Shown piece after piece: positions 37,852-47,230 of a DNA stretch of 64,000 nt. The first letter of the stretch is position 1, and each line of letters opens with the position of its first letter. The DNA is from Hyphomicrobiales bacterium (GTDB lineage Bacteria; Pseudomonadota; Alphaproteobacteria; Rhizobiales; Rhizobiaceae), in the NCBI GenBank assembly GCA_002401155.1, contig NVSG01000002.1, positions 531,462-595,461 of the forward strand, read 5' to 3'. Below the pieces are notes generated by a model. It saw only the letters and a list, made by a program, of their open reading frames with translations, had not been told where the DNA came from and searched no databases. The position numbers and the translations under genes were made by a program.

Positions 37852-38286
37852 ATGCCTCATAACGACACCCATAGATTTGATATCGATACGTCCGGTTTTG
37901 AAAATGCTTTGAAAGACATGAGCCGATTGACCGAGGATTTTGGCAGGATATTTACCTCCACCATAAAATCTGCTGTGGTCTCTGGCAATTCTTTCGAAGA
38001 TAGCTTGCGCTCCATCGCGCTTAGAATCTCCGGACTGGCGTTGACTAAATCGCTTGCACCATTGGAGTCATTGGTCGGTTCCTTTGTCGGGAATCTGACA
38101 AATTCGGTTCTCGGCTCCTCATCCGGTGGCGGTGGTCCATTGGGAATTGGATTACAAAGTGGGGCCGCGCCAACAAACATCTCCTTCAATGTGAACGCCA
38201 CAAACGCAACAAGCTTTGCCCAATCTGAAGGACAGATTTCAGCCTTGCTTGCACGGGCTGTCGCACGCGGTCAACGCGGTCTTTAA
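37852..38286 (+). CDS. GTA gp11, short tape measure protein
   Basis: FDIDTSGFENALKDMSRLTEDFGRIFTSTIKSAVVSGNSFEDSLRSIALRISGLALTKSLAPLESLVGSFVGNL...TNATSFAQSEGQISALLARAVARGQRGL. Confidence 0.85.
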   Translation: MPHNDTHRFDIDTSGFENALKDMSRLTEDFGRIFTSTIKSAVVSGNSFEDSLRSIALRISGLALTKSLAPLESLVGSFVGNLTNSVLGSSSGGGGPLGIGLQSGAAPTNISFNVNATNATSFAQSEGQISALLARAVARGQRGL

Positions 38287-38307
38287 CTTTCAAAAATCGA
38301 GAAAATT

Positions 38308-38955
38308 ATGACAGATACAGGCTTTCACGAAGTCCGTTTCCCGACGGATATCGCACGCGGGGCCATCGGTGGTCCGCTGCGAAATACCCAGATTGTTGCG
38401 CTTGCCTCCGGGCATGAACAACGCAACACCCGATGGGCCCATTCCCGGCGCAAATATAATGTCGGTTATGGTATGAAAACCCTTGATGATCTCTATCAGG
38501 TGATCTCGTTTTTCGAACAACGCCGAGGAAAATTATACGGGTTCCGTTTTCGCGATGCCTTCGATTTTAAATCTTGCAGCCCGGGTGATACCATCTCGGC
38601 GCAAGATCAGGATATCGGAACCGGCGATGGAACAGCCACAAGTTTCGCTCTAAGAAAAACCTATGGCACGGGCATCAGTGCTTATGTGCGGATCATCGGC
38701 AAGCCAGTTGCTGGAACGGTTGAGATTGAGGTGGGTGGAGCGCCGCAGGTTCTGGATACGGACTTCACACTCGATCCGACATCAGGCGCAATCGAGTTTT
38801 TGCCGGGTAGCATACCGCCCGATGGAGAGACAATCAGCGCCGGCTTTGAGTTCGATGTAGCGGTGCGTTTTGACGTGGATGAAATTACCGTCAATCTTCG
38901 CGCGTTTCAGGCAGGCGACATACCTTCGATTCCCTTGGTGGAGGTGTTGCTGTGA
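38308..38955 (+). CDS. GTA gp12, DUF2460 protein
   Basis: GFHEVRFPTDIARGAIGGPLRNTQIVALASGHEQRNTRWAHSRRKYNVGYGMKTLDDLYQVISFFEQRRGKLYGFRFRDAFDFKSC. Confidence 0.95.
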   Translation: MTDTGFHEVRFPTDIARGAIGGPLRNTQIVALASGHEQRNTRWAHSRRKYNVGYGMKTLDDLYQVISFFEQRRGKLYGFRFRDAFDFKSCSPGDTISAQDQDIGTGDGTATSFALRKTYGTGISAYVRIIGKPVAGTVEIEVGGAPQVLDTDFTLDPTSGAIEFLPGSIPPDGETISAGFEFDVAVRFDVDEITVNLRAFQAGDIPSIPLVEVLL

Positions 38956-39842
38956 GAAACATCTCGTCTGCCATGCAATCCCATCTGGATTGCGAAGTAA
39001 CGACGCTTTGTCGATGCTGGATACTGACTCGCAAGGATGCCGTGGTGATGGGATTTACCGATCACGATGGCGATATTCTGCTTAACGATGTCGCCTGCCA
39101 GTCGATCAGCGGCATGGAGGCCAGTGCCATTGAAGCGAGCCTCGGATTTTCTGTCGATGGTCAGGAAGTTTCCGGTGCACTGAGTTCATCCGCCATCAGC
39201 GATGAGGACATTGAGGCAGGAAAACTTGATGGCGCAACGATCGAAGTCGTCGTTGTAAACTGGTCAAATGTAAATCAATATTTTCCAGAAAGCTCCCACA
39301 TCATCGGCGATATTATTCGCGAAGACGAACACTTCCGCGCCGAGCTTCGTAGTCACACCGCGTTGATGGACCAAAGCAAAGGGCGGCATTTTGTAAGGCA
39401 TTGTCAGGCCGATTTGGGCGATGGGCAATGCGGGGTGAGCATTGCAGATGCGGCATTCACCAAACCCGGTTCGGTTGTGTCGACGGATTCATCCGTCGTT
39501 CTGGTGGTTTCTGGTCTTGGCGGCCTGCCAGCAGGGTGGGCCAGAGGAGGGCTGCTTAAATGGGTATCAGGACAAAACATCGACCAGAATATTGAAATCG
39601 CCGAACACTATTTCGAGCAGGACCGGGTGTTCCTACACCTTTGGAAGCCAATGTCACATCTGCCGCAATTTGGTGACACGTTTCAAATCACCACCGGCTG
39701 CGACAAGACATTTGCTACCTGCAAAGCCAAGTTTCTGAATGGTTTAAATTTTCGCGGATTTCCCCATCTCCCCGGCAATGATTTTGCAGCAAGCTATGCC
39801 AGCAATTCCAAAAAAATGGACGGGGGCGCATTGATCAAATGA
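38952..39842 (+). CDS. GTA gp13, DUF2163 / phage BR0599 family protein
   Basis: TTLCRCWILTRKDAVVMGFTDHDGDILLNDVACQSISGMEASAIEASLGFSVDGQEVSGALSS...CDKTFATCKAKFLNGLNFRGFPHLPGNDF. Confidence 0.95.
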   Translation: MRNISSAMQSHLDCEVTTLCRCWILTRKDAVVMGFTDHDGDILLNDVACQSISGMEASAIEASLGFSVDGQEVSGALSSSAISDEDIEAGKLDGATIEVVVVNWSNVNQYFPESSHIIGDIIREDEHFRAELRSHTALMDQSKGRHFVRHCQADLGDGQCGVSIADAAFTKPGSVVSTDSSVVLVVSGLGGLPAGWARGGLLKWVSGQNIDQNIEIAEHYFEQDRVFLHLWKPMSHLPQFGDTFQITTGCDKTFATCKAKFLNGLNFRGFPHLPGNDFAASYASNSKKMDGGALIK

Positions 39843-40294
39843 CATCAAATCAAGATGCCCAACGCATCATAAATGAAGCGCGTGGCTGGATTGGTACGCC
39901 CTATATTCATCAGGCATCTGCCAAGGGGCAGGGGGCGGATTGCCTTGGTTTGATCCGGGGTGTTTGGCGTGCGATTTTTGGCGAGGAGCCGGAAACAATG
40001 CCAGCCTATTCCCCTGACTGGGGGGAAATTGACGGCGAAGAAACCATGTTGAACGCGGCAAAAAGGCATTTTCTTCCACTGGCGATAGATGACCTTGGTC
40101 CGGGGGATCTGGTCATCTTTCGATGGAAGCAGGTGGTGATTGCAAAACATGCTGGCATCCTGACTTCGGACCGGCATTTCATTCATGCATTTGAACGCGC
40201 AGGGGTTGTTGAAACCACCCTCGGCAATCCATGGCGCGCGCGCATCGCCGCTGGTTTCCGATTTCCCGATATCCCCCAGAAATCCCAAAGTTAG
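39839..40294 (+). CDS. GTA gp14, NlpC/P60 family peptidase
   Basis: IINEARGWIGTPYIHQASAKGQGADCLGLIRGVWRAIFGEEPE...KHAGILTSDRHFIHAFERAGVVE. Confidence 0.94.
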   Translation: MTSNQDAQRIINEARGWIGTPYIHQASAKGQGADCLGLIRGVWRAIFGEEPETMPAYSPDWGEIDGEETMLNAAKRHFLPLAIDDLGPGDLVIFRWKQVVIAKHAGILTSDRHFIHAFERAGVVETTLGNPWRARIAAGFRFPDIPQKSQS

Positions 40295-40303
40295 AGAAAT
40301 AAA

Positions 40304-43300
40304 ATGGCAACAATCCTGCTACAAGTTGTTGGCTCCGCCGTTGGCGGTGCAATTGGCGGACCGTTTGGGGCCGTATTGGGCCGGGCAATTGGCGGCATTG
40401 CAGGTGCCGCAATCGACCAGCAATTATTTTCCAAAGATCAGGTTATTCAAGGCCCTCGTTTGGACGCCGCTCGGTTTTTAACATCAAGCGAAGGGGCTGC
40501 CATTCCGAAGACTTACGGCCAGACGCGTTTAGGCGGACAGATCATCTGGGCCACCCGTTTCAAGGAAAACATCACGACAGAAACCAGCAGCGGCGGGGGA
40601 GGAGGAGGCAAAGGCGGCGGCAGTGGACCAAAAACCACGACCACAACTTACTCCTATTCTGCAAATTTTGCAGTTGGAATTTGTCAGGGGCCAATTTCAG
40701 GAATTCGCCGAATTTGGGCAGATGGAAGCGAACTCGATCTCACAACAATTGAATATCGATTGTACCGGGGAACAGAGGATCAGGAGCCCGACCCGTTGAT
40801 CGAGGCCAAGCAGGGCAGCAACAATGCACCAGCCTATCGCGGCACCGCCTATATTGTTTTCGAAGCGCTGCCTCTGGAAAAATATGGCAATCGGGTTCCG
40901 CAAATTTCGGTAGAAATTATCCGCCAGATTGATGGTCTCGGGCCAAAGATCAAATCAATCACTGTCATTCCGGGTGCCACAGAATTTGGTTATCTGCCGC
41001 AGGCCGCAAATTCGAGTGCGCCATCTTCAGAAGTATATAGAGTACGAAACCGGCATAACACGATTGCTTCGACCGACTGGCAAGCCTCAATTGATGAATT
41101 GCAGATGATGTGTCCAAACCTTGAAACGGTATCTTTGGTCATCGCATGGTTTGGAACCGATTTGCGCGCAGGCCAATGTGATATCCGTCCAAAGGTTGAA
41201 CATCAAAGCGATTCGTTGACCGCCGAAAAATGGCAGGTATCCGGCATCACTGCCGGCACGGCGCAGGAAGTGTCGCGTATTAGCGGCAACCCTGCCTTTG
41301 GAGGCACTCCATCTGACCACACAATTCTTGCAGCAATTGCCGATCTTAAATCGCGCGGCTTAAAGGTGATGCTATATCCCTTTATCCTGATGGATATTCA
41401 GGATGGAAATGCCAAGCAAGATCCATACGGTAATCCGGAACAAGCAGCTTTCCCGTGGCGTGGCATGGTCACTTGTAACCCCGCAATTGACCAGCCAGCA
41501 ACCGCTGATCAGACATCGCTGGCAGGAAGTCAAATAACAGATTTTTGCGGCAATGCTGCTGTTGGAAACTTTCCGATATCCGGCAATTCGGTTGGTTATT
41601 CAGGACCGGCCGAATGGTCTTTTCGCCGAATGATTTTGCACTATGCAAAAATTGGAGCACTGGCCGGAGGTTTGGATGGCTATATTATCGGCTCCGAAAT
41701 GCGCGGACTGACTTCGGTGCGCGATGATGTTGGAAATTTTCCATTCGTCTCACAATTGGTCGCCCTGTCTGATGATGTGAAATCGGTGCTGGGAAGCTCA
41801 TGCAACGTTACCTATGCCGCGGATTGGTCTGAGTATTTCGGCTATCATCCTCAGGATGGCAGCAACGATATCTACTTCAATCTGGACCCTCTCTGGGCCA
41901 ATGATTCTATCGATACAATTGGCATCGACAATTATATGCCCTTGTCTGATTTGCGCGATGGTAATGAATTCCAACCCGGTATTTCGGTCGAAAATTTGCA
42001 GCAGCAAATCAACAGCGCGGAGGGTTATGACTGGTTTTATGCCTCAAGCGAAGATCGGTTGAGTTCTACCCGAACGCCGATAACCGACGGTCTCAACGAA
42101 CCATGGGTTTGGCGCTACAAGGACTTGGTTTCGTGGTGGGAAAATGACCACCATGAGCGGGTGAATGATGTGCGCTCAGCCAGCCCCACCGCTTGGGTTC
42201 CACAAAGCAAACCATTGGTCTTCACAGAGATCGGTTGCCCGGCAATCGACAAAGGCTCCAACCAACCCAATGTGTTTTATGATGAGAAATCGGATCAATC
42301 CGACATCCCGTATTTTTCTACCGGTGGCAGAGATGATCTGGTACAGAACCGTTTTCTACAGGCGCATTTTGCCCATTGGGATTCAAACAATCCCGATTTT
42401 GATCCGCTGGATAATCCCTCTTCGTCGCAATATTCCGGACGTATGATTGATCCTTCTGATATTGCCATTTGGACGTGGGACGCGCGACCATTTCCGTGGT
42501 TTCCGCAACTCAGCAGTGTCTGGAGTGACGGGCCAAATTGGCAACGCGGTCATTGGCTAAACGGTCGGCTTGCCGGATGTCCGCTCGACAGTTTGATCTC
42601 GGTCATCATGCAAGATTTTGGCTATACGAATTTCAGATGTCAGGTCGATGGATTTGTCGATGGTTATCTGGTTCCAAACGCGATTTCCCTGCGTCTTGCT
42701 TTGGAACCGTTGGTAGCGCTGTTCGGTATTTTGATCAGCGAGGAAGACAGTATAATTGTTTTCCGCAGCAAGGCATATTGTCCACGCCCTGTAATTCTAC
42801 CATTGGATATTGTTCAGGAAAAAGACCAACCGGCATTCGTTTATAATCGAGAGCATGAAGCCGAATTGCCCCGCGAAGCCATCGTAAGTCACACTTCAAT
42901 TTCAGGAAATTACGAACAAACCAGCACAAAAACCCGGCGGCTTGTCACCAATAGCGAGCGGCAGGTCACCATGTCGCTTCCAATGGTGTTGCCGAGTGGG
43001 GCTGCCTCCGTCGCAGGGGAAGAACGCATTCGAGATTTTTGGGTTGCGCAGGATAAATTGCAATTTGCGCTGGGGCAGAAATACTCAATGCTCAGCCCTG
43101 GTGATATCATCACTTTCGACGAAGGCGACGATAGAAAATGGTTGGTGGAGCAGGCCGACACCGGCAACCACCGAATGTTTAAAACACGCGCTATCGCTGA
43201 TCTGCCAAAACCTGCGCGCAATCAGGGCGATTTCAGCTCAATCGAAAGCGCGTTGCAAATTGCCGGCCCGGCCTCGGTGGAACTGATGGACTTGCCCCTA

Positions 43301-44209
43301 TTGGCCAATGACGATGCCACCGGGCCGGTTTCCCATTGTGCCGTGTTTGCAAATCCATGGGTAGGGACACATCTGGCGCTTTCGTCACCCACAACCAGCG
43401 GCTTTCAGCTAAGGGCGCAAAACGAAATTCCTTCTACTATAGGAGAACTTTTGGAACCTTTGGGTGCTGGCCCCTCAGGGCGCTGGGATTTGGGGTCGCA
43501 ATTGCATGTGACCGTTTATTTCAATGCTCTGCAATCTGTCGCGGAAGATCTGGTGCTCAACGGAGCCAATGCACTCGCCGTTAAATGCAATAATGGCGGT
43601 TGGGAAATCATTCAGTTTACCGATGCGCTTCTGCAAGAGGATGGCAGCTGGATATTATCCAATTTGCTGCGGGGCCAGCTTGGGAGCGAGGAGGAGATGG
43701 CGTCAGGAGCGCTTGCGGGGAGCCGCATCGCCCTGCTCAATCAGGCAATTACCCCCATTCAGCTGGAGAGCTATGAAAAAGGGCTTGAATTGAATTGGCA
43801 AATAGGGCCGCTCAATGAACCTTATGGATCAGGCTCATATATCTCGCTGATCCACGCAAATAATGGTCGTTCAAAACAAGCATTCAGTCCGGTTCATCTA
43901 CGGAGCAACCAAGAAACTAACGGTGACATTTCGCTTAACTGGATCAGGCGTTCGCGGCTGGATGCCGATAGTTGGGAGGGGGTGGAAATTCCCTTGGGCG
44001 AAAGTTCCGAGCGCTACCAAATTCGAATTCTGGATGTCTCCGATACGGAGCTGCGGGTTCTAGAAACATCTATTGCCAACGCGACATATACCGACGCCAT
44101 GCGCATCGAAGATTTTGGCTCCGGCAGCGGCACGGTGAAGTTTTCCATTGCACAAATCGCCAGTTCCGGCCTGCCGGGAGCAGAGCGAAGCGTGAGTATT
44201 TCTTATTAA
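40304..44209 (+). CDS. GTA gp15, baseplate multidomain protein megatron
   Basis: 1301 aa; VVGSAVGGAIGGPFGAVLGRAIGGIAGAAIDQ...SSGGGGGGKGGGSGPKTTTTTYSYSANFAVGICQGPI...TIM-barrel-like KPLVFTEIGCPAIDKGSNQPNVFYD. Confidence 0.95.
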   Translation: MATILLQVVGSAVGGAIGGPFGAVLGRAIGGIAGAAIDQQLFSKDQVIQGPRLDAARFLTSSEGAAIPKTYGQTRLGGQIIWATRFKENITTETSSGGGGGGKGGGSGPKTTTTTYSYSANFAVGICQGPISGIRRIWADGSELDLTTIEYRLYRGTEDQEPDPLIEAKQGSNNAPAYRGTAYIVFEALPLEKYGNRVPQISVEIIRQIDGLGPKIKSITVIPGATEFGYLPQAANSSAPSSEVYRVRNRHNTIASTDWQASIDELQMMCPNLETVSLVIAWFGTDLRAGQCDIRPKVEHQSDSLTAEKWQVSGITAGTAQEVSRISGNPAFGGTPSDHTILAAIADLKSRGLKVMLYPFILMDIQDGNAKQDPYGNPEQAAFPWRGMVTCNPAIDQPATADQTSLAGSQITDFCGNAAVGNFPISGNSVGYSGPAEWSFRRMILHYAKIGALAGGLDGYIIGSEMRGLTSVRDDVGNFPFVSQLVALSDDVKSVLGSSCNVTYAADWSEYFGYHPQDGSNDIYFNLDPLWANDSIDTIGIDNYMPLSDLRDGNEFQPGISVENLQQQINSAEGYDWFYASSEDRLSSTRTPITDGLNEPWVWRYKDLVSWWENDHHERVNDVRSASPTAWVPQSKPLVFTEIGCPAIDKGSNQPNVFYDEKSDQSDIPYFSTGGRDDLVQNRFLQAHFAHWDSNNPDFDPLDNPSSSQYSGRMIDPSDIAIWTWDARPFPWFPQLSSVWSDGPNWQRGHWLNGRLAGCPLDSLISVIMQDFGYTNFRCQVDGFVDGYLVPNAISLRLALEPLVALFGILISEEDSIIVFRSKAYCPRPVILPLDIVQEKDQPAFVYNREHEAELPREAIVSHTSISGNYEQTSTKTRRLVTNSERQVTMSLPMVLPSGAASVAGEERIRDFWVAQDKLQFALGQKYSMLSPGDIITFDEGDDRKWLVEQADTGNHRMFKTRAIADLPKPARNQGDFSSIESALQIAGPASVELMDLPLLANDDATGPVSHCAVFANPWVGTHLALSSPTTSGFQLRAQNEIPSTIGELLEPLGAGPSGRWDLGSQLHVTVYFNALQSVAEDLVLNGANALAVKCNNGGWEIIQFTDALLQEDGSWILSNLLRGQLGSEEEMASGALAGSRIALLNQAITPIQLESYEKGLELNWQIGPLNEPYGSGSYISLIHANNGRSKQAFSPVHLRSNQETNGDISLNWIRRSRLDADSWEGVEIPLGESSERYQIRILDVSDTELRVLETSIANATYTDAMRIEDFGSGSGTVKFSIAQIASSGLPGAERSVSISY

Positions 44210-44234
44210 AATCACCATTCGAAAGGATAGAAAA

Positions 44235-44441
44235 ATGGTTAGTGAAAAATCATGGTTTGAATCGAAAACGATCTGGGGCGCATTGCTCGCGGTTGCGGCG
44301 GCAGTGGCCGGTGCATTTGGAGTTTCCATCGATGACAGCGCTCAACAGGGCATTGCCGATGCATTGGTACAACTTGCCGGTGCTGCAGGTGCGCTACTTG
44401 CAATTTATGGTCGTCTGACCGCCACCGATATGATCGATTAG
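44235..44441 (+). CDS. Small phage holin-like membrane protein
   Basis: KSWFESKTIWGALLAVAAAVAGAFGVSIDDSAQQGIADALVQLAGAAGALLAIYGRLTATDMID; two hydrophobic segments; 25 bp after gp15. Confidence 0.6.
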   Translation: MVSEKSWFESKTIWGALLAVAAAVAGAFGVSIDDSAQQGIADALVQLAGAAGALLAIYGRLTATDMID

Positions 44442-44445
44442 GAAC

Positions 44446-44679
44446 GTGGCCTTGATCAGGATGATCATAATTGTCGCCAAAGCACTGCATGCTCTGGTCG
44501 ACATATTGTCAAAAGCAGCGGCAAGGCAGCGTCAAAAGCTGGTAAAAATCACTGAAGCGCAAGCGCTCGGATTCCGAAAAATCAGGAAAGCAACCAATGC
44601 CCGGAATAAAGTGCGTCAGTCTTTTAATCATAATTCTGCTGCTGACATCCTGCCAGACGATCCCTACAAAAGAGACTAG
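44446..44679 (+). CDS. Putative i-spanin (Rz-like) small protein
   Basis: N-terminal hydrophobic stretch then charged helix ...KIRKATNARNKVRQSFNHNSAADILPDDPYKRD; overlapped out of frame by a lipoprotein ORF. Confidence 0.5.
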   Translation: MALIRMIIIVAKALHALVDILSKAAARQRQKLVKITEAQALGFRKIRKATNARNKVRQSFNHNSAADILPDDPYKRD

Positions 44680-44797
44680 CGGAACGGGTTGGGAATGCAC
44701 CGCATTTGAACCCATTCGTTGGTCCGATGAAGATACCCGAGAGACCACAGGTCAAATTATGGAGCACAATTCTGTCTGGCAGGCCCTATGCAGATGA
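44597..44797 (+). CDS. Putative o-spanin (Rz1-like) lipoprotein
   Basis: MPGIKCVSLLIIILLLTSCQTIPT (lipobox LTSC) then TAFEPIRWSDEDTRETTGQIMEHNSVWQALCR; different frame, starts inside the 44446 ORF. Confidence 0.6.
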   Translation: MPGIKCVSLLIIILLLTSCQTIPTKETSGTGWECTAFEPIRWSDEDTRETTGQIMEHNSVWQALCR

Positions 44798-44864
44798 TTT
44801 TGGGCTAATCCGGATTTTCAAATCGTTCATATACGGTTCAGTATTGATGGGGTATATTCTCCAC

Positions 44865-45107
44865 ATGATCAAGATATTCTACACAATTGCACTATTGGCG
44901 CTAGTAAGCGTAATTGGACCAGCCGCAAACGCTGCAAATTGCAGAGATGTTGCGGCTGCGCGTATTGATGTACGAAATGGCGCGCAGATTTTAGGTGTGC
45001 GTAGCGAAAAAGGTGCTTATGGCAAAACCATTTGTGTCGTGACGGTTCGTCAAAGAGGCAAACCGGGCATGAGGCCTCGTGTCGTGACACGAAAATTTAG
45101 ACCATAA
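44865..45107 (+). CDS. Small periplasmic protein, candidate FeuN-like
   Basis: Signal peptide MIKIFYTIALLALVSVIGPAANA then PepSY-like NGAQILGVRSEKGAYGKTICVVTVRQRGKPGMRPRVVTRKF; directly upstream of feuP. Confidence 0.5.
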   Translation: MIKIFYTIALLALVSVIGPAANAANCRDVAAARIDVRNGAQILGVRSEKGAYGKTICVVTVRQRGKPGMRPRVVTRKFRP

Positions 45108-45121
45108 TTTCGGGACCAGCC

Positions 45122-45799
45122 ATGCGCATATTAATTATCGAAGACGACAAGAACCTCAACCGGCAATTGCAGGAAGCCTGCGTTGATGCCGGTTATGTGG
45201 TTGATGTGGCTTTTGACGGTGAGGAGGGGCATTTCCTTGGCGATACTGAACCCTATGATGTGGTGGTTCTCGATATTGGTCTACCCGATAAAGACGGACT
45301 AACCATTCTTGAAGAATGGCGCCGCGACGGGCGTGATATGCCGGTTCTGATGCTAACCGCAAGGGATCGCTGGAGTGACAAGGTCTCCGGTATTGACGCT
45401 GGTGCCGATGATTATGTCACCAAGCCATTCCATATTGAAGAAGTTTTGGCCCGCTTGAGGGCGCTTATTCGCCGGTCCGCCGGCTTGTCTACTTCCGTCA
45501 TCGAGTGTGGTCCGGTCTCCCTTGATACCCGAACCTCTAAAGTCAGTTGTGAGGGGCGTCACATCAAGCTGACTTCCCACGAGTTTCGTCTCTTATCCTA
45601 TCTGATGCATCATCAGGAAAAAGTGATTTCGCGTACCGAACTGACCGAACATCTATACGATCAGGATTTCGATAAGGATTCCAACACAGTTGAAGTTTTC
45701 GTTGGCAGGATTCGCAAAAAACTCGATGTTAATTGTATTGAGACCGTAAGGGGGCTTGGCTATCGTCTTCTTGCTCCTTCGTCAGATAATGCCGAATGA
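45122..45799 (+). CDS. feuP: Response regulator FeuP (OmpR family)
   Basis: MRILIIEDDKNLNRQLQEACVDAGYVVDVAFDGEEGHFLGDTEPYDVVVLDIGLPDKDG...EHLYDQDFDKDSNTVEVFVGRIRKKL. Confidence 0.82.
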   Translation: MRILIIEDDKNLNRQLQEACVDAGYVVDVAFDGEEGHFLGDTEPYDVVVLDIGLPDKDGLTILEEWRRDGRDMPVLMLTARDRWSDKVSGIDAGADDYVTKPFHIEEVLARLRALIRRSAGLSTSVIECGPVSLDTRTSKVSCEGRHIKLTSHEFRLLSYLMHHQEKVISRTELTEHLYDQDFDKDSNTVEVFVGRIRKKLDVNCIETVRGLGYRLLAPSSDNAE

Positions 45800-47166
45800 G
45801 GGCCAGTACGCTTTCTGGACGACTGTTTCTGATTCTGTCCGCATGGACTGTGATTGCCGTGATGGTGATCGGATTTTTGATTACCGCAGATTACCGCAAC
45901 AGTGCTGAACAACGCTTTGAAAAAGTTCTCATCGCTAATGTTTTCGCCCTGATGGGTGCGATCCGTCAGGATGATGACGGCAAGTTGATTGGCTCCCCGA
46001 ATCTCGGTGACGCACGGTTCCAGCAATATGAATCTGGCTGGTATTGGTCGATAAGTTCGACCGTTTTCCCCGAAAACAAACTATCCTCTCTCTCCCTTTC
46101 CTCCCAATCTTTGATGGCTCCCGAAACCGTCAAATTCAACGAGGAATTTCAGCGGCAGTTTCCTAAAATGGGAGCCAATGGCACTGAACTGATCGTTCAT
46201 GAGGCGCAGGTGATTTTGGGTGAGGGGGATGAAGTTTTCAGTTTCAAAGTGGCCGGCAATAAAAGTGAAATCGACGATGATGTCGCAAATTTCGTGGCAC
46301 GATTGATCGTGATTTTGGGAGTATTTGGTTTTTCTCTGGTTCTGGCCTCTTATTTTCTGGTGCGGCTCGGTTTGCGTCCTCTTGCTGGGGCTACGAGGGC
46401 GCTGGAAGATATTCGCGATGGAAAATCAGAGCGCATTGATGGCATTTACCCCAGTGAAGTGCAGCCCCTGATAGATGAAACCAATGCGCTGCTGCGTTCA
46501 AACAAGGCGGTGATTGAACGGGCGCGGACGCAGGTCGGCAATCTCGCCCATTCGTTAAAAACGCCAATTGCCGTTATTCGTAACGAACTGACCCCCAATA
46601 AATTAAAAGATAAAACGATATCCCCGGATCTGCTATTAGAGCAGGTTGGGCAGATGCAGGATCAAATCCAGATTTATCTCGATCGGGCAAGAATCTCTGC
46701 ACGCCATGCCACCGTGACCTCCAGAACCGATGCAAACACTGCCATCAAAAAACTAGTCAGGGTCATTGGGAAGCTGAACCCGAATCTTGAAATTATTTTC
46801 GAAAACCAGCAGGTAGAACCGCTACTTTTTGCCGGGGAAGAAAGTGATTTTCAGGAAGTTATCGGAAACCTCCTTGAGAATGCTTCAAAATTCGCCACTT
46901 CCCAAATTACCATCACCGCTTCCACGCTAAACCAAAAAAATCTTGTAATCTCCATCGAGGATGATGGTCCCGGCCTGTCAGAAGCAGAAGCTAAAACTGT
47001 TCTTGGCAGGGGCAAACGGTTGGATGAAAGCAAACCCGGCTCCGGGCTTGGACTTTCCATCGTCAAAGATATTCTCAAGGAATATCGCGGCGAAATGCAA
47101 CTGACCAAATCGAGCCTTGGCGGCTTGAAAGTAGAACTAAGGCTGCCTTCCATAAAACCAAAATAA
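45796..47166 (+). CDS. feuQ: Sensor histidine kinase FeuQ
   Basis: HK with NLAHSLKTPIAVIRNEL and GSGLGLSIVKDILKEYRGEMQL; ATGA overlap with feuP. Confidence 0.8.
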   Translation: MRASTLSGRLFLILSAWTVIAVMVIGFLITADYRNSAEQRFEKVLIANVFALMGAIRQDDDGKLIGSPNLGDARFQQYESGWYWSISSTVFPENKLSSLSLSSQSLMAPETVKFNEEFQRQFPKMGANGTELIVHEAQVILGEGDEVFSFKVAGNKSEIDDDVANFVARLIVILGVFGFSLVLASYFLVRLGLRPLAGATRALEDIRDGKSERIDGIYPSEVQPLIDETNALLRSNKAVIERARTQVGNLAHSLKTPIAVIRNELTPNKLKDKTISPDLLLEQVGQMQDQIQIYLDRARISARHATVTSRTDANTAIKKLVRVIGKLNPNLEIIFENQQVEPLLFAGEESDFQEVIGNLLENASKFATSQITITASTLNQKNLVISIEDDGPGLSEAEAKTVLGRGKRLDESKPGSGLGLSIVKDILKEYRGEMQLTKSSLGGLKVELRLPSIKPK

Positions 47167-47230
47167 CTTGCTGCTAAAATCATCCAAATTTGCTATGGTC
47201 GGCGGGAAATTAATGATATTTGAGATGCCA

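Larger units (their letters stand above)
30105..44797 (+). mobile_element. RcGTA-like gene transfer agent cluster with linked lysis-like genes
   Basis: Ordered gp1(?)-gp2-gp3-gp3.5-gp4-gp5-gp6-gp7-gp8-gp9-gp10-gp10.1-gp11-gp12-gp13-gp14-gp15, all co-oriented and intact; no integrase, repressor or replication genes. Inclusion of 44235-44797 is inferred. Confidence 0.9.

Noticed and set aside
30105-44797. Active temperate prophage
   Set aside because: No integrase, excisionase, repressor, replication genes or duplicated att-like repeats seen; gene order is that of RcGTA.
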